From positions 1 to 55,239 of the forward strand of contig CACYOO010000010.1 of assembly GCA_902776035.1 (NCBI GenBank): a stretch of 55,239 bases of DNA, written 5' to 3'. A model generated the notes under the pieces. The model did not search any database. It was not told where the DNA came from and saw only the letters and a list, made by a program, of their open reading frames with translations. Shown piece after piece: positions 10,601 to 21,862 of the stretch (its first letter is position 1; each line of letters starts with the position of its first letter). The position numbers were made by a program, and so were the translations under genes. The DNA comes from an uncultured bacterium. GTDB taxonomy: Bacteria > Cyanobacteriota > Vampirovibrionia > Gastranaerophilales > Gastranaerophilaceae.

Positions 10601-10921
10601 TATGGTGCAGCTTATGTACTTCAAGAAATGCTTACTATTAAATCTGATGATGTAAACGGACGTAACAGAGCTTATGAGGCAATTGTAAAAGGTGATAATA
10701 TACCTAGACCTGGTATACCTGAATCATTCAAGGTTCTTGTTAGAGAGTTACAGTCTATCGGTTTAGATATAACTGTTGCTAAGAAAGACGGTCAAGAAGT
10801 TGATTTAATGAGTGATGTAGATGATTTAAGAAAAGCTGCTCCAAAACGTACGCTTTCTGACATCGATTCAGAATTATTAAATATTAATTTCTTTGAAACA
10901 CCGGCTAATTTTGGTGAATAG
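7610..10921 (+). CDS. rpoB: DNA-directed RNA polymerase subunit beta
   Basis: 1103 residues, close to the cyanobacterial beta subunit and shorter than the E. coli protein. Recognisable blocks in order: the N-terminal protrusion/lobe with the [11 protein letters not shown] segment, the rifampicin-region motif [26 protein letters not shown] split around [20 protein letters not shown], the GYNYEDAI block, the [11 protein letters not shown] active-site region, and the C-terminal clamp [19 protein letters not shown]. It catalyses RNA synthesis together with the rpoC1 and rpoC2 products and alpha. It is the first gene of a three-gene operon, with rpoC1 starting 38 bases downstream. Unlike most bacteria, rplJL is not directly upstream, as in Cyanobacteria. 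Confidence 0.98.
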   Translation: MSTKFAERKTPMGIPATNLDYLPDLIEVQKRSFEWFLKEGLKEELLSFSPVKDYTGRLELHFLPSYTFDNAKYTIEEARIHDATYAKQLRVMVRLVNRDSGEIKEQEVYIGDIPTMTDKGTFIVNGAERVIVSQIVRSPGVYFKREVSPTGKRLYNATMIPNRGAWVKFETDSNDLIYVKIDKTRKILATTLLKAMGLSVAEMESSFTHFEFLKKTLEKDTTETTDDALIDVYKKLRPGDPASAQGGRQIIEARFFDEKRYDIGRVGRYKLNKKLNLNVPASQRTLTIQDIVATVEYLINLTYDEGSVDDIDHLGNRRIRSVGELLQNQFRVGLSRIERIVKERMTLQDSETLTPLNLLNTKPLVAALKEFFGSSQLSQFMDQTNPLAEITHKRRISALGPGGLQRERAGFAVRDIHPSHYGRICPIETPEGPNAGLIGSLATHARVNDYGFIESPFFVVKDRKVTDEVVYMTADEDENFRCAPADVQLTEDRMIKEDNVPIRYHSEFTMSESDKVDYMGVCPIQIISVATSVIPFIEHDDANRALMGSNMQRQAVPLLITERPRVATGLEGRVARDSGMVIVSEYDGVVERVVGEEITIRDTNNIPHVYQLMKYVRSNQDTCINQKPLVKAGDKVKAGDVIADGASTSCGELSLGKNVLIAYMPWEGYNYEDAILISERCVQDDIFTSVHIEKLEIDARQTKLGPEEITREIPNVSEDALRHLDERGIVRIGARVYADDILVGKVTPKGESEHPPEEKLLRAIFAEKARDVKDNSLRVPHGGGGRVLDVKVFDREKGDELPPGANTVIRVYIAQKRKVCVGDKLSGRHGNKGIVSRILAKEDMPFLPDGTPVDIVLNPLGVPSRMNVGQTYEHLLGMASYLTGDYYAASSFDERCGKNTSERVTHEELLRGIKMTGYDWVGEDGKVKLVDGRTGEQFDEPVAVGLTYFLKLIHLVDDKIHARSTGPYSLVTQQPLGGKAQFGGQRFGEMEVWALEAYGAAYVLQEMLTIKSDDVNGRNRAYEAIVKGDNIPRPGIPESFKVLVRELQSIGLDITVAKKDGQEVDLMSDVDDLRKAAPKRTLSDIDSELLNINFFETPANFGE

Positions 10922-10959
10922 TTACAGAACAGAGATTTCAATTAAAGGAGAAAATATAA

Positions 10960-12672
10960 ATGTCAACAAGTATTGATTATTTTGACTACATACGAATAAG
11001 CATAGCATCACCTGAAAGGATTTTGGAATGGTCGCATGGTGAAGTTACAAAACCTGAAACCATAAACTATCGTACATTAAAGCCGGAAAGAGATGGTTTG
11101 TTTTGTGAAAGAATTTTTGGGCCAACAAAGGACTGGGAATGCTATTGCGGAAAGTATAAAAGAGTAAGACATAAAGGTATTGTTTGTGAACGATGCGGAG
11201 TTGAAGTTACGGATTCAAAAGTAAGACGTCATAGAATGGGCCACATTCAACTTGCTGCTCCTGTATCTCACATTTGGTTTTTAAAGGGTATTCCTTCTTA
11301 TTTAGGTTTGTTATTGGATATGACTTTAAAAGATTTGGAACAGGTTATATACTTTAACAGTTACGTAGTATTAGATCCGGGTGAAAGTGAATTTGCTAAA
11401 TTACAACTTATCAACGAAGAAGAATACGAAGATTACATTATGGAAAATGAAGAAAGCGGCTTAAAAGTTGGTATTGGTGCAGAAGCCATAAAGAGTTTGC
11501 TTGAAGAGCTTGATATTGTAAAAATGGCAGAAGAAATGCGTCAAGAGCTTGCTGACGGTGTAACTTCAGTTCAAAGAAAAGGTAAATTAATTAAAAGATT
11601 AAGATTATTCGATTCTTTAATTCAGAGTGAAACAAAACCTACTTGGATGATAATGGATGTTGTACCTGTTACACCTCCTGATTTAAGACCTATGGTTCAA
11701 TTAGATGGTGGACGTTTTGCAACATCAGACTTAAATGATTTATACAGACGTGTAATAAACAGAAATAATCGTTTAAAAAGATTGTTAGAAATGGGTGCAC
11801 CTGAAATTATCGTTAGAAACGAAAAACGTATGTTACAGGAAGCCGTTGATGCCTTGATTGATAACGGCAGACGCGGAAGAACTGTTGTTGGTCCAAATAA
11901 CAGACCATTGAAATCATTATCTAATATTATTGAAGGTAAACAAGGTCGTTTCCGTCAAAACTTATTAGGTAAACGTGTTGACTATTCAGGTCGTTCAGTT
12001 ATTGTAGTAGGTCCGTCATTAGAATTAAATCAATGCGGATTACCTAAGGAAATGGCTATTGAATTATTTAAACCGTTTGTTGTAAACAAACTTATAGAGC
12101 GAGGATATGTTCAAAATATTAAATCGGCTAAAAAGAAAATAGAACGTTCTGAGCCGGTTGTATGGGATATATTGGAAGAAGTAATTGAAGGACATCCTGT
12201 AATGTTAAACCGTGCCCCAACGTTACACAGATTAGGTATTCAAGCATTTGAACCTAAATTGGTTGAAGGTCGTGCTATACAATTACATCCGTTGGCTTGT
12301 ACAGCATTTAATGCCGATTTTGACGGCGACCAAATGGCTGTACATGTACCTTTATCAATTGAGGCACAAACAGAAGCAAGAATGCTTATGTTAGCAACAA
12401 ATAATATATTGGCTCCTGCAACGGGTAAACCAATAATTACACCTACGCAGGATATGGTTATGGGAATGTATTATTTGACTTTGATAAAAGATGAAAAAAT
12501 GGTTCCATCTATGTATTTCTATAACTTCCAAGATGCTATTTCTGCTTTGGAAGCAGGTGTTATAAAATTACACGACAAAATATATGTAAGAGATGAACAT
12601 GGAAAACGTCTTGAAACAACAGCAGGAAGAATTATCTTCAATGAAACAGTTAGAAACGCAGTTTTACAGTAA
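10960..12672 (+). CDS. rpoC1: DNA-directed RNA polymerase subunit gamma (N-terminal part of beta-prime)
   Basis: 570 residues with a strong AAAGGAG ribosome binding site. It contains the N-terminal zinc site (CYCGK...CERCG, near residues 60-80), the clamp and rudder regions ([19 protein letters not shown]), and the catalytic NADFDGD motif whose three aspartates hold the active-site magnesium. The protein ends naturally after the bridge to the secondary-channel region (ETVRNAVLQ) instead of continuing as a single beta-prime. A separate start and ribosome binding site for rpoC2 follow 23 bases later, so this is a true gene split of the cyanobacterial type, not a frameshift. Confidence 0.97.
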   Translation: MSTSIDYFDYIRISIASPERILEWSHGEVTKPETINYRTLKPERDGLFCERIFGPTKDWECYCGKYKRVRHKGIVCERCGVEVTDSKVRRHRMGHIQLAAPVSHIWFLKGIPSYLGLLLDMTLKDLEQVIYFNSYVVLDPGESEFAKLQLINEEEYEDYIMENEESGLKVGIGAEAIKSLLEELDIVKMAEEMRQELADGVTSVQRKGKLIKRLRLFDSLIQSETKPTWMIMDVVPVTPPDLRPMVQLDGGRFATSDLNDLYRRVINRNNRLKRLLEMGAPEIIVRNEKRMLQEAVDALIDNGRRGRTVVGPNNRPLKSLSNIIEGKQGRFRQNLLGKRVDYSGRSVIVVGPSLELNQCGLPKEMAIELFKPFVVNKLIERGYVQNIKSAKKKIERSEPVVWDILEEVIEGHPVMLNRAPTLHRLGIQAFEPKLVEGRAIQLHPLACTAFNADFDGDQMAVHVPLSIEAQTEARMLMLATNNILAPATGKPIITPTQDMVMGMYYLTLIKDEKMVPSMYFYNFQDAISALEAGVIKLHDKIYVRDEHGKRLETTAGRIIFNETVRNAVLQ

Positions 12673-12695
12673 TTAACAGTAAAGGTAAGTATAAA

Positions 12696-15600
12696 ATGAC
12701 AACTATGTACGCAACACAGAAAAAAACGATTGATTATATTAATAAACAAATGGATAAGGGTGCTTTAAAGAACTTGCTTGCACAAGTTTATCTAGAATTT
12801 GGCGGAGCTAAAACAGCAACACTTGCAAATGCTTTAAAGAACTTGGGTTATCATTATGCAACAAAATCTGGTGTAACAATTTCAATTTCAGATTTATCAG
12901 TACCTGAAGTTAAATCAAAGCTTTTAAAGGATGCTGATAATGAAATTGAAAAATCTACAAACAGATATTTAAGAGGAGAAATTACCGATGTTGAAAGATA
13001 TACAAAGGTAATTGACACCTGGTCTGAAACAACCGCAAAATTAACTGAACAGGTTGTAAAAAATTTCGATAGATTAAATCCTGTATATATGATGGCATTC
13101 TCAGGTGCCAGAGGTAATTTATCACAGGTATCACAATTGGTAGGTATGCGTGGATTAATGGCTGATGCGCAGGGACAAATTATCGACTTGCCTATTCGTT
13201 CAAACTTTAAAGAAGGTTTGTCTGTTACAGAGTACATTATTTCTTCATACGGTGCTCGTAAAGGTCTTGTAGATACAGCGTTAAAAACAGCCGATTCAGG
13301 ATACTTAACAAGACGTTTGGTTGACGTAGCACAAGATGTAATTATTCGTGATACAGATTGTCATGGAAAAAAACATATTAAATTAAAGGGTATTTATGAA
13401 GGTGATACTTGTGTTGTACCACTAATTGACAGATTATTAGGAAGAACTATCGCACAGGATATTCTTGATGATGATGGTAATGTACTTATTCCTGTTAATA
13501 CTACTTTAGATAGAAAAGATATCAAAAAAATCAGCAGATTATCTAATCCGTTGATGGAAGTAGATGTTCGTTCCGCATTGACTTGTGAGTTAGAATATGG
13601 TGTATGCCAAAAATGTTATGGCTGGGCTATGACAACTCAACGTCTTGTTGATGTTGGAGAAGCTATTGGTATTATTGCAGCACAATCAATTGGTGAACCG
13701 GGAACACAGCTTACAATGAGAACATTCCACACCGGCGGTGTATTTAAAGGTTCAGGTGCAATGCGTTCCGTAACTGTTGAAGAAGACGGTGAAGTAGTAT
13801 CTGATGTTAAAACAAGAGAAGTAAGAACTCGTCATGGTGATGTTGTTCAAATTTTAATTATTGAATCAGATGTTGAAGTAAAAAGTGGAAGCAAATCAAA
13901 GAAATACCATATACCTGCAGGTGCCAGAATTTTATTTGAAAAAGGTCAAAAGGTTGAAAAAGGTTTCAATTTAGCGATATATGAGCCGGTATCTCAAGGT
14001 GATGGTTCTCGTTTAACAGAAAAAGCTACGAAGGATGTTACATCTGATTTGTCAGGTGAAGTTGTTTATGACGGATTTACTGCTGATGAAAAGAAAGACA
14101 GACAGGGTAATATTTCAAGAACTGCAAACAAGAGCGGTACTGTTTGGGTATTAGGTGGTGATGTATATAACTTACCAAGCGGTTCAAAAGTTCTTGTAAA
14201 AGATGAACAAAAAGTTAAAGAAGGGGAAAAATTAGCTGAAAACTTAACTATTTGTGAACATGGCGGTGAAGTAAGAGTTTCTGACGATTTGGTTATTGAA
14301 GATGCTAAATTTGAAGGTAAGAAAATTAAAAAGATTGTTTCAGGTAAAGAATTAACAATTGTAATTGCTTCAATTTTACCATCAAATGCATCATTTGAAC
14401 AAACCAAGAAAGAACAAATATGGACAGTTGATAAAACAGGTGAAAGATATATTGTAAAATGTCCTGTAGATACAACTGTAGAAAATGGTATGATTGTTGC
14501 TGAATTATTAAGTGATGATTGTACGGTTTCTTCATCAGGTGAAATCAAGTATATTGATGTTGAAGTAGATGAAAATCAGATTATAACTAAGCCGGGTACA
14601 GTCGTATTTATACCTGAAGAAGTTCATCAATTAAATAAAGAATCAACATTAAAAATGGTTGAATCCGGTACGCATGTTACAGCAGGTACTGAAGTTGTAA
14701 AAGACGTATATTGCCATATTGATGGTATTGTTGAAATTAAAGAATACAACGATATTATCCATGAAATAACGGTAAGACCTGGTGAAATTCATCAATTATC
14801 AAGTATATCTGAACTTAAGGTTGAAGAAGGTGAAGTTGTTAAAAAAGGTACTGTTATTGCAGATGGTATTAAAGCAAAAGAAACATCAATTGTTACAATA
14901 ATGGATTCTGAAAATGATGATGTTGATATCGAAGATTTAGATGAAGATATGGAAGCATCATTGTCATTGGATGAAGAAAGTATTGCAAACCAACCTGTAC
15001 AAATTTTAATCAGACCTGTTCAGGTTATAAAAATTGATCAAAAAGATGTTTCAATCAAGTTTAATTCAACAGATGAGTTAATTGATATTGTTCCTGTAAC
15101 ACAGTTACAATATAAGGATGGAGCAAGAGTAAGAAATCTTGATGGAGCTGCATTAGTAAGAACAAGTCTTGTAATGCAAATGCAAGGTTATTTATCACAT
15201 CTAAAGGGTATGGTTGAGCTTGATGAAAAAGGCAGTTTAAAAATTGTTGTTCTTGATAAGCTTATTGTCAGACATGAAATGGAAGGCAACAATGCATTAA
15301 ATAATTCTTTGCAAACAGAATTATTAGTAAAAGATGGTGAAATAATTGCACCTAAAACTCCTGTTGCAAAAACAAGTGTTCTTGCATTGAATGATGCCGT
15401 TGCATCAATTAAAAATGATAAAGCAGATGCAAGACGTTTACTTTTAATTTCATCAAATAATGAAACAAAAATGCCTATAAGCGGTAAAGCAACCGTTAAG
15501 AAAGGTCAATTAATAAAAGAAGAATCTGTAATATCAGAAAAATCAGATAGAGCATCTGCATCAGGTCTTGTTGTAGATGTTTCAAAAACAGAAGTCGTTG

Positions 15601-16565
15601 TAAGAACAGGACGTCCTTATTTAATAAGTCCCGGTACTATGTTACTTGTAGCAGAAGGAGCATTGGTATTCAGAGGTGATATGCTTGTATCACTTGTATA
15701 TGAAAGACAAAAAACAGGTGATATTGTACAAGGTCTTCCAAAAGTAGAAGAATTGCTTGAAGGTCGTAAACCAAAGGATAGTGCTATATTAGCTGAAGAA
15801 GACGGTATAGCAATTATTGAAACTGATGATGATATGCCTCGACTTTATCTTCAAACAGAAGATGGTTCAAGAACAGAAATCAAGTTTGCAATTGATGCTA
15901 ACATAGTTGTCCAAAATAAACAGAAAATTAAAAAAGGACAACCTTTAACATCCGGCTCAATGAATCCACATGATGTAATGCGTTTATGCGGACCTGAAGT
16001 TGCACAACAATACCTTGTAGATGAAGTACAAAGAGTATATCGTTCTCAAGGGGTTGAAATTGCCGATAAGCACATTGAAATTATTGTAAGACAAATGACT
16101 AAGAAAGTTAAAGTTCTTGATGCAGGTGATACTAATTTATTACCTGGAGAATTAATAGAAATTCAACAATTTGAAAAAGAAAATGAAGCTGTAAATGAAC
16201 ATGGTGGAACACCTGCAACATGTGAATTTATGTTATTAGGTATTACAAAGGCATCATTAAATACGGAATCATTTATTTCAGCTGCTTCATTCCAAGAAAC
16301 AACAAGAATTTTGACAGAAGCTGCAGTTGACGGCAAAAAAGACTTGTTGAGAGGTTTGAAAGAAAACGTAATTATTGGTCGTTTGATACCTGCAGGTACC
16401 GGCTTCTATCATTTGACTCATGCAAGTGAAGAAAAAGAAAAAGAAGCTCAAAGACGTGCGGCTCAGAGAAATCAAGCAAGAAAACCATCCGCAATTTTAC
16501 AAGAAATTGAGGGCATGTTTGGTGCTCCTGATTTGACTATTGATGATAATCAAATTATTGAATAA
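12696..16565 (+). CDS. rpoC2: DNA-directed RNA polymerase subunit beta-prime-2 (C-terminal part)
   Basis: 1289 residues with an AAAGG ribosome binding site. The start region (LLAQVYLEFGGAKTATLAN) and DGD-independent core match rpoC2. A second zinc cluster lies at CELEYGVCQKC (about 295-305). The bridge/trigger region AAQSIGEPGTQLTMRTFHTGG is at about 327-350, after which an insertion of about 640 residues with repeated beta-rich, biotinyl-lipoyl-like modules separates it from the conserved TGDIVQGLPKVEELLEGR at about 1005. This corresponds to the large SI3 insertion of cyanobacterial polymerase, which modulates catalysis, pausing and cleavage. The C-terminus is charged (KEKEKEAQRRAAQRN). The operon ends with the terminator at 16591-16625. 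Confidence 0.97.
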   Translation: MTTMYATQKKTIDYINKQMDKGALKNLLAQVYLEFGGAKTATLANALKNLGYHYATKSGVTISISDLSVPEVKSKLLKDADNEIEKSTNRYLRGEITDVERYTKVIDTWSETTAKLTEQVVKNFDRLNPVYMMAFSGARGNLSQVSQLVGMRGLMADAQGQIIDLPIRSNFKEGLSVTEYIISSYGARKGLVDTALKTADSGYLTRRLVDVAQDVIIRDTDCHGKKHIKLKGIYEGDTCVVPLIDRLLGRTIAQDILDDDGNVLIPVNTTLDRKDIKKISRLSNPLMEVDVRSALTCELEYGVCQKCYGWAMTTQRLVDVGEAIGIIAAQSIGEPGTQLTMRTFHTGGVFKGSGAMRSVTVEEDGEVVSDVKTREVRTRHGDVVQILIIESDVEVKSGSKSKKYHIPAGARILFEKGQKVEKGFNLAIYEPVSQGDGSRLTEKATKDVTSDLSGEVVYDGFTADEKKDRQGNISRTANKSGTVWVLGGDVYNLPSGSKVLVKDEQKVKEGEKLAENLTICEHGGEVRVSDDLVIEDAKFEGKKIKKIVSGKELTIVIASILPSNASFEQTKKEQIWTVDKTGERYIVKCPVDTTVENGMIVAELLSDDCTVSSSGEIKYIDVEVDENQIITKPGTVVFIPEEVHQLNKESTLKMVESGTHVTAGTEVVKDVYCHIDGIVEIKEYNDIIHEITVRPGEIHQLSSISELKVEEGEVVKKGTVIADGIKAKETSIVTIMDSENDDVDIEDLDEDMEASLSLDEESIANQPVQILIRPVQVIKIDQKDVSIKFNSTDELIDIVPVTQLQYKDGARVRNLDGAALVRTSLVMQMQGYLSHLKGMVELDEKGSLKIVVLDKLIVRHEMEGNNALNNSLQTELLVKDGEIIAPKTPVAKTSVLALNDAVASIKNDKADARRLLLISSNNETKMPISGKATVKKGQLIKEESVISEKSDRASASGLVVDVSKTEVVVRTGRPYLISPGTMLLVAEGALVFRGDMLVSLVYERQKTGDIVQGLPKVEELLEGRKPKDSAILAEEDGIAIIETDDDMPRLYLQTEDGSRTEIKFAIDANIVVQNKQKIKKGQPLTSGSMNPHDVMRLCGPEVAQQYLVDEVQRVYRSQGVEIADKHIEIIVRQMTKKVKVLDAGDTNLLPGELIEIQQFEKENEAVNEHGGTPATCEFMLLGITKASLNTESFISAASFQETTRILTEAAVDGKKDLLRGLKENVIIGRLIPAGTGFYHLTHASEEKEKEAQRRAAQRNQARKPSAILQEIEGMFGAPDLTIDDNQIIE

Positions 16566-16590
16566 TAAAATCTATTCATCATAAAATAAA

Positions 16591-16625
16591 AAAATAAGAG
16601 TCGTATATCTGGCTCTTATTTTTTA
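16591..16625 (+). terminator. rho-independent terminator of the rpo operon
   Basis: AAAATAAGAG (16591-16600) pairs with CTCTTATTTT (16613-16622) around a 12-base loop, followed by a T-rich stretch. It lies 26 bases after the rpoC2 stop. Confidence 0.85.
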
Positions 16626-16646
16626 TATTTTATTTTCTTATATTTC

Positions 16647-16655
16647 TGTTATAAT
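16647..16655 (+). promoter_or_regulatory. extended -10 promoter of the prfA operon
   Basis: TGTTATAAT at 16647-16655 is a perfect extended -10 element (TGnTATAAT) 23 bases before the prfA ATG. No clear -35 is seen, as expected for extended -10 promoters. The leader carries a TGAGG ribosome binding site. Confidence 0.6.
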
Positions 16656-16678
16656 AAATTTAGAATGAGGTTCTTTTT

Positions 16679-17767
16679 ATGAAAGATATGTTTGAACAAA
16701 TAGAACAAATAGAAAAAAAATACAATGAACTTGGAATAACATTGTCTAAACCTGAAGTTATACAAGATTATAACAAGTTTAAAGAATTGTCCAAACAGCA
16801 TAAATCAATGGAAGAAACCGTTAATATATATCAAGCATGGAAAAAAGCAACTGATGCAATAAACGATGCAAAGGAAATGCTTCATAGCGAAACTGATGAA
16901 GAAATGCGTTCTTTTCTAAAATCTGATATTTCAGATAATGAAAATAAAATATTAGAATACGAAGAACAAATGAAGGTTCTGCTTCTTCCTAGAGATCCAA
17001 TGGATGATAAAGATATTATGCTTGAAATTCGTGGAGGAGCAGGCGGTGATGAGGCAAATATTTTTGCTGGAGATTTAATGCGAATGTATTTGCGTTATGC
17101 TGATAAACAGGGTTGGAAAACACAAATTTTGGGAATGACGGAATGTGAAGCAGGTGGTGTATCAGAAGTTATTATCTCAATAAAAGGTGATGCTGTATAT
17201 TCAAAATTAAAATACGAATCGGGTGTTCATAGAGTTCAAAGAGTACCTCAGACAGAATCACAAGGCAGAGTTCACACATCAACAGCGACCGTAGCTGTTA
17301 TGCCGGAAGTTGATGATGTAGAAATAGAAATAAAACCAGAAGATATAGAAATGTCAACAGCACGTTCAGGCGGCGCAGGCGGTCAAAACGTAAATAAAGT
17401 TGAGACGGCAGCACGACTTTTCCACAAACCGACAGGTATTATGATATTTTGTACGGAAGAACGTTCTCAACTACAAAATAAAGAACGTGCAATGCAAATT
17501 TTGAAAGCTAAATTATATGATTTAGAAGTTCAAAAACAAACAAAAGAAATAACCGACTTAAGACGTTCTCAAGTCGGTACAGGCGATAGAAGTGAAAGAA
17601 TAAGAACATATAATTTTCCACAAGGACGACTTACTGACCATAGAATAGGTCAAAACTTAAATGTATGGACTGTTATTGATGGAGAATTGGATGAACTTAT
17701 AAAACTTCTTATGGAGTACGACCAAAAATTAAAATTGGAGAAATTAGCGGAAATAAATGCTTCATAA
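16679..17767 (+). CDS. prfA: peptide chain release factor 1
   Basis: 362 residues, normal RF1 length. The stop-codon recognition tripeptide is PQT (190-192; RF1 proteins usually have PxT, RF2 SPF), and the peptidyl-tRNA hydrolysis motif GGQ is at 234-236 within [10 protein letters not shown]. It therefore reads UAA and UAG. It follows the terminator of the rpo operon with its own extended -10 promoter and overlaps ylxR by 11 bases, heading a translation operon. nusA and rimP, which usually precede ylxR-infB, are absent here. Confidence 0.97.
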   Translation: MKDMFEQIEQIEKKYNELGITLSKPEVIQDYNKFKELSKQHKSMEETVNIYQAWKKATDAINDAKEMLHSETDEEMRSFLKSDISDNENKILEYEEQMKVLLLPRDPMDDKDIMLEIRGGAGGDEANIFAGDLMRMYLRYADKQGWKTQILGMTECEAGGVSEVIISIKGDAVYSKLKYESGVHRVQRVPQTESQGRVHTSTATVAVMPEVDDVEIEIKPEDIEMSTARSGGAGGQNVNKVETAARLFHKPTGIMIFCTEERSQLQNKERAMQILKAKLYDLEVQKQTKEITDLRRSQVGTGDRSERIRTYNFPQGRLTDHRIGQNLNVWTVIDGELDELIKLLMEYDQKLKLEKLAEINAS

Positions 17768-18008
17768 TAGAAAATGCATTGGCTGCGGTACTGTAAAAGA
17801 CCGTGAAACAATGATAAAAATAACCTATGATAAACAGAATAATAAAGTTATAGTAAATCCATCAAAAAGAGTATTTGGCAGATCAATATATCTTTGTTAT
17901 AATAAAGAGTGTATATCATTGGCTTTAAGAAAAAACAGAATGGAAAAAATGCTAAAATGCAAATTTCCGGACAATCTGAAAGGACAATTAATTGAGTACG
18001 AGCAGTAA
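17757..18008 (+). CDS. ylxR: YlxR family RNA-binding protein (RnpM)
   Basis: 83 residues. The family signature is clear: an N-terminal CIGCG motif, the basic [10 protein letters not shown] segment and a second Cys (KECI). In Bacillus the homologue binds RNA and modulates RNase P (RnpM). It is sandwiched between prfA (11-base overlap) and infB (17-base overlap), so all three are translated from one message. The neighbouring placement next to infB is the usual one for the family. Confidence 0.88.
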   Translation: MLHNRKCIGCGTVKDRETMIKITYDKQNNKVIVNPSKRVFGRSIYLCYNKECISLALRKNRMEKMLKCKFPDNLKGQLIEYEQ

Positions 18009-20619
18009 TATAAGAGTAAGTGAATTAGCAAAAGAACTTGGTTTAACAAGTAAAGATGTTATTGCCAAGTTAGCTGAGATACAAATAATTGTAAAAACAC
18101 ATTCAAGTTCAGTTACACCTGATCAGTGTAAAAGATTGAAGGATTATATTTCAGGCGGAGAAAAAAAAGAAACTAAAAAACCAAAAGCTTTTATTGTTAA
18201 AAAATCAAAAGTTGATACTAAACCTGAGGTAACAGTTTTAGAAAAAGAAGAACCTGTAAAAAAATCAGAACCTGCTAAGCCATTAATAGAACGTGTAGAA
18301 AGAAAAGTTACTGTTGCACCAAAAAGAATTGAAACTGTAGCAAAAGTTCAAAAGCCAATACAAAATACTGAAAATAATTCAGTAAAAAGTGAATCTGCAA
18401 AAGAAGTAAAAAAAGAAGATGCACCTTCTGTCGATACACCTGTAAAACGACCTGCAACACCTGCTGCTACTCCTGTTGTTCCAAGAGTACCTGTTGTTAG
18501 ACGAGTTATTACACCTGTAAACAGATTAGAAATAGTAAGGCATTCTGCAAATAGAACAGAAAACACAACGGATGCATCAAAAGTATCTACCGGCAGTAAA
18601 CCTGTAAAGAGCAGACCTGCTAAACCTGTATCAACAGGTATGCCTACTCCTATCGAAAGACACATTATTCCTCAAAATATTTATGAGAATAAAAATCAAA
18701 ATTCTAAACATAAAGCCGCTGATAGTAGAAGAAAGGATAAAATTTCAAAAGAAGAAGAACAAGAGATGATTTCTCTTGAAAAGGCAGCTGCTCAAAAACA
18801 TAAAAAACATGTACATAAAGAAGTAGAAGGTGAAGCAATTACATCTATTGTAGTTAATACAGCAATGACAATAGGTGAATTAGCTGATAAAATTAAAAAA
18901 ACACCTGCTGATATTGTAAAATTTCTTATGTTGAACGGAATAATGGCAACAGTAAATGAACTAATTGATGTTGATGTTATAAAAAAAGTATGTAATGAAT
19001 ATGGGCTGGAAGTATTGGATGAAGACTTAGAAGCTTATGTAAAAGAAGAAATGAAGAAAGAAGAACTAAAAGAACAGCTTAAAGCTGATGAAAAGAATAT
19101 GGTTAAAAGAGCTCCTGTAATCAGTATCATGGGACACGTTGACCATGGTAAAACAACTTTATTAGATAGTATAAGGGCTTCAAAACATAAAATAGTAAAT
19201 ACTGAGGTAGGCGGTATTACACAGTCAATAGGTGCTTATACAATTTATCTTGATGACGGTAGAAAAGTTGTATTTTTAGATACACCCGGACACGAAGCAT
19301 TTACTGCAATGCGTGCCAGAGGAGCAAAAGCAACAGATATTGCTATTTTAGTTGTTGCTGCTGATGATGGTATTATGCCGCAGACTGTTGAAGCTATAAA
19401 TCATGCTAAAGCCGCAGAAATACCTATTATAGTTGCGGTTAACAAGATTGATAAAGCAGGTGCTGATCCTGATAGAGTTCTTACTCAATTAACAGAGCAT
19501 GGACTTGTGCCTGAAGCATGGGGTGGTGATACTATTACATGTAAGGTTTCAGCTTTACAGCGAACAGGTATTGATGAACTATTAGAATATATATTACTTG
19601 TCGCTGATATGGAAGATTTAAAAGCAAATCCTAACGCAAAAGCCACAGGTGTTGTTATAGAAGCTAATTTAGATAAGGGAAAAGGTCCTGTCGCAACTTT
19701 GCTTGTACAAAATGGTACATTGAGAACAGGTAATTGTGTTATTGTAGGTACAGCTTGCGGACGTGTAAGGGCATTGTTATCTGATTCCGGTGAAAAGATT
19801 AATGAAGCAGAACCATCTACTCCTGTTGAAATTTTGGGCTTGACAGAAGTACCACAAGCAGGAGAAAATTTTGAAGTAGTAGCAAATGAAAAAGAAATGA
19901 AAGCAATAATAGCAGAACGTCAAGAAACCGAAAGAACAAAACGTCTTGATGAAATGTTACCTGCTCATATCAGAAAAGATGCTGTTTCCAGTGAAAATGA
20001 TGTTCCTAATTTGAACTTAATTATAAAAGCAAATACGCATGGTGCTGCAGAAGCTGTATCACAAGCTATAGCACAGATGGATTCTGATGAAATTGATACA
20101 AAAATTATCCATGTTGGTGTAGGTGATATATCCGAAGCTGATGTTATGCTTGCATCTGCCTCTAATGCTTTGATTTTGGGCTTTACGGTAAAAGAAGATT
20201 CAAATGCTATGGCTGCAGCTGAAAGAGAACATGTTAAAATTAAAAAGTATGATATTATATATCAAATACTTGAAGATATGGAAAAAACAATGTTATCATT
20301 ACTTGAACCGGAAATCAAGGAAGTTGCTTTGGGTACAGCAGAAGTTCGTCAAATATTTACTATTGGTAAAACAACAAAAATTGCGGGATGTTACGTTACA
20401 GATGGTAAAATTCAAAGAGGAAAAACTGCTATTGTTAAGAGAAATGGTGCAGAAGTATTTAAAGGAACTATCGATCAACTTAAAAGATTTAAAGATGATG
20501 TTAAAGAAGTTGCACAAGGTTTTGAGTGCGGTATTTCTTTTGCCAAGTTTAATGACCTTCAAGAAGGTGATATAATAGAAGTATCAACTACTGAAGAAGT
20601 TGAACGTCAGAAATTATAA
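17992..20619 (+). CDS. infB: translation initiation factor IF-2
   Basis: 875 residues. A TTG start at 17992 is used because AAAGGA lies just upstream and no other Met occurs before the conserved N-terminal helix ([18 protein letters not shown]). A long lysine/proline-rich low-complexity linker (about 55-270) precedes the second IF2N-like domain and the GTPase: GHVDHGKTT (about 381), [12 protein letters not shown]. The C-terminal domains that bind fMet-tRNA follow. The start overlaps ylxR, implying coupled translation. Confidence 0.96.
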   Translation: MSTSSNIRVSELAKELGLTSKDVIAKLAEIQIIVKTHSSSVTPDQCKRLKDYISGGEKKETKKPKAFIVKKSKVDTKPEVTVLEKEEPVKKSEPAKPLIERVERKVTVAPKRIETVAKVQKPIQNTENNSVKSESAKEVKKEDAPSVDTPVKRPATPAATPVVPRVPVVRRVITPVNRLEIVRHSANRTENTTDASKVSTGSKPVKSRPAKPVSTGMPTPIERHIIPQNIYENKNQNSKHKAADSRRKDKISKEEEQEMISLEKAAAQKHKKHVHKEVEGEAITSIVVNTAMTIGELADKIKKTPADIVKFLMLNGIMATVNELIDVDVIKKVCNEYGLEVLDEDLEAYVKEEMKKEELKEQLKADEKNMVKRAPVISIMGHVDHGKTTLLDSIRASKHKIVNTEVGGITQSIGAYTIYLDDGRKVVFLDTPGHEAFTAMRARGAKATDIAILVVAADDGIMPQTVEAINHAKAAEIPIIVAVNKIDKAGADPDRVLTQLTEHGLVPEAWGGDTITCKVSALQRTGIDELLEYILLVADMEDLKANPNAKATGVVIEANLDKGKGPVATLLVQNGTLRTGNCVIVGTACGRVRALLSDSGEKINEAEPSTPVEILGLTEVPQAGENFEVVANEKEMKAIIAERQETERTKRLDEMLPAHIRKDAVSSENDVPNLNLIIKANTHGAAEAVSQAIAQMDSDEIDTKIIHVGVGDISEADVMLASASNALILGFTVKEDSNAMAAAEREHVKIKKYDIIYQILEDMEKTMLSLLEPEIKEVALGTAEVRQIFTIGKTTKIAGCYVTDGKIQRGKTAIVKRNGAEVFKGTIDQLKRFKDDVKEVAQGFECGISFAKFNDLQEGDIIEVSTTEEVERQKL

Positions 20620-20653
20620 TCTTTCTGCATTTTATTATTTGGGGGTATTTGTC

Positions 20654-21004
20654 ATGAGTAGTAGTTTACGTAATGAAAGAGTAAGAAAAGAATTAATGCG
20701 TGAAATATCAGATATTTTACGTACAGAAATACGTGGTTTAGTGGGAGTTGTTTCTATAACAGATGTTGAAGTAAGTCATGATAATTCTTTTGCAAAAATA
20801 TTTTATAGTATTTTTGGTTCTGATGAACAAAAAAATAAATCAAAAGAAGTTATTGAACAAAGTGTTTCTAAAATAAGATATGAAGTTGGAAGAAGAATAA
20901 GATTAAGATTAACACCTGAATTAAGATTTATACCTGATGATTCAATAGAACGTGGTGCAAGAGTAACTGAATTAATAAATAAAATTTCACGTGGAGAAGT
21001 TTAG
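20654..21004 (+). CDS. rbfA: ribosome-binding factor A
   Basis: 116 residues from ATG 20654, chosen because GGGGG (20641-20645) lies eight bases upstream and the protein then begins MSSSLRNERVRKELMREI, as in the family; the in-frame start at 20600 would lie inside infB. It has the KH-like fold pattern with the VSITDVEVSHD and AKIFYSIFG segments and the C-terminal RLRLTPELRFIPDDS. It acts in 30S maturation. It is directly followed by truB with no gap. Confidence 0.94.
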   Translation: MSSSLRNERVRKELMREISDILRTEIRGLVGVVSITDVEVSHDNSFAKIFYSIFGSDEQKNKSKEVIEQSVSKIRYEVGRRIRLRLTPELRFIPDDSIERGARVTELINKISRGEV

Positions 21005-21862
21005 GTGTTTGGTTTTCTAAATATTTATAAGCCACAGGGAATAACATCTCATGATGTAGTTTCATATTTTAGAAAACTTACAAAAATAAAACAAATTGGA
21101 CATACAGGTACACTTGACCCTTTTGCGGAAGGTGTATTACCTATTTGTATTGGTAAGGCAACAAGATTAATCGAATATTTATCTGATGATAAGGCATATC
21201 TTGCTACTGTACAATTTGGTAAAAATACTGACAGTTACGATTTAACGGGAAATGTAACAGAAACATTTAGTTCAAAAATATCAAAAGCAGATATTCTTAC
21301 ATATCTGCCAAGATTTAATGGAGAAATTGAACAAATACCGCCAATTTATTCAGCAATTAAAGTGAAAGGTAAAAAGCTGTATGAATATGCTAGGCATGGT
21401 GAAAATATCGAAATAAAATCAAGAAGAGTAATCATTAGTGAAATAGATTTAAAAACTTTTAATGAAAAAGAACAAACTGCAGAAATATATGTTGCTTGTT
21501 CAAAAGGTACTTATATACGTAGTATTGCTTACGATTTAGGAAAGTTATTAAATTGCGGTGGATATTTAAAAAAACTTGTAAGAACTAAAGCCGGAAAATT
21601 TGATATTAATTTTTCTGTAAAAATGAATGATTTTCTATCGATAAAAGATGTAGAGGAAAATTTGATAAGCCCTGCTAAAATGCTTGATTATCCAGAGTAT
21701 GAGTTAAATGAAGAAGAATATAAACGTATTATAACAGGACAATCAATCTGCAACAAAAATATAAATAATGCAGATACGGCTATTTTGTTTTATAATAATG
21801 AGGTAAGTGCTGTAGCATGCATAAATGACGGTGTAATAAAAGTTAATAAGGTTTTTGTATGA
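21005..21862 (+). CDS. truB: tRNA pseudouridine-55 synthase
   Basis: 285 residues. GTG at 21005 follows immediately after the rbfA TAG, giving the usual start LNIYKPQGITSHDVV. The catalytic aspartate is D38 in GHTGTLDPFAEGVLP; YSAIKVKGKKLYEYAR and the GTYIRSIAYDLG motif are also present. It makes the T-loop pseudouridine of tRNAs. The stop overlaps the next ATG by four bases (ATGA), continuing the packed operon. Confidence 0.96.
   Translation: MFGFLNIYKPQGITSHDVVSYFRKLTKIKQIGHTGTLDPFAEGVLPICIGKATRLIEYLSDDKAYLATVQFGKNTDSYDLTGNVTETFSSKISKADILTYLPRFNGEIEQIPPIYSAIKVKGKKLYEYARHGENIEIKSRRVIISEIDLKTFNEKEQTAEIYVACSKGTYIRSIAYDLGKLLNCGGYLKKLVRTKAGKFDINFSVKMNDFLSIKDVEENLISPAKMLDYPEYELNEEEYKRIITGQSICNKNINNADTAILFYNNEVSAVACINDGVIKVNKVFV

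Noticed and set aside
12660-12710. rpoC1/rpoC2 junction as a frameshift or assembly error in rpoC
   Set aside because: Each part has its own ribosome binding site and natural ends, and the break is at the same place as in Cyanobacteria.
14066-14548. 160-codon reverse ORF inside rpoC2
   Set aside because: It lies fully antisense to conserved coding sequence and has a composition typical of a shadow frame.
18348-18665. 105-codon reverse ORF within infB
   Set aside because: Antisense to the low-complexity linker of IF-2; the open frame results from biased composition.
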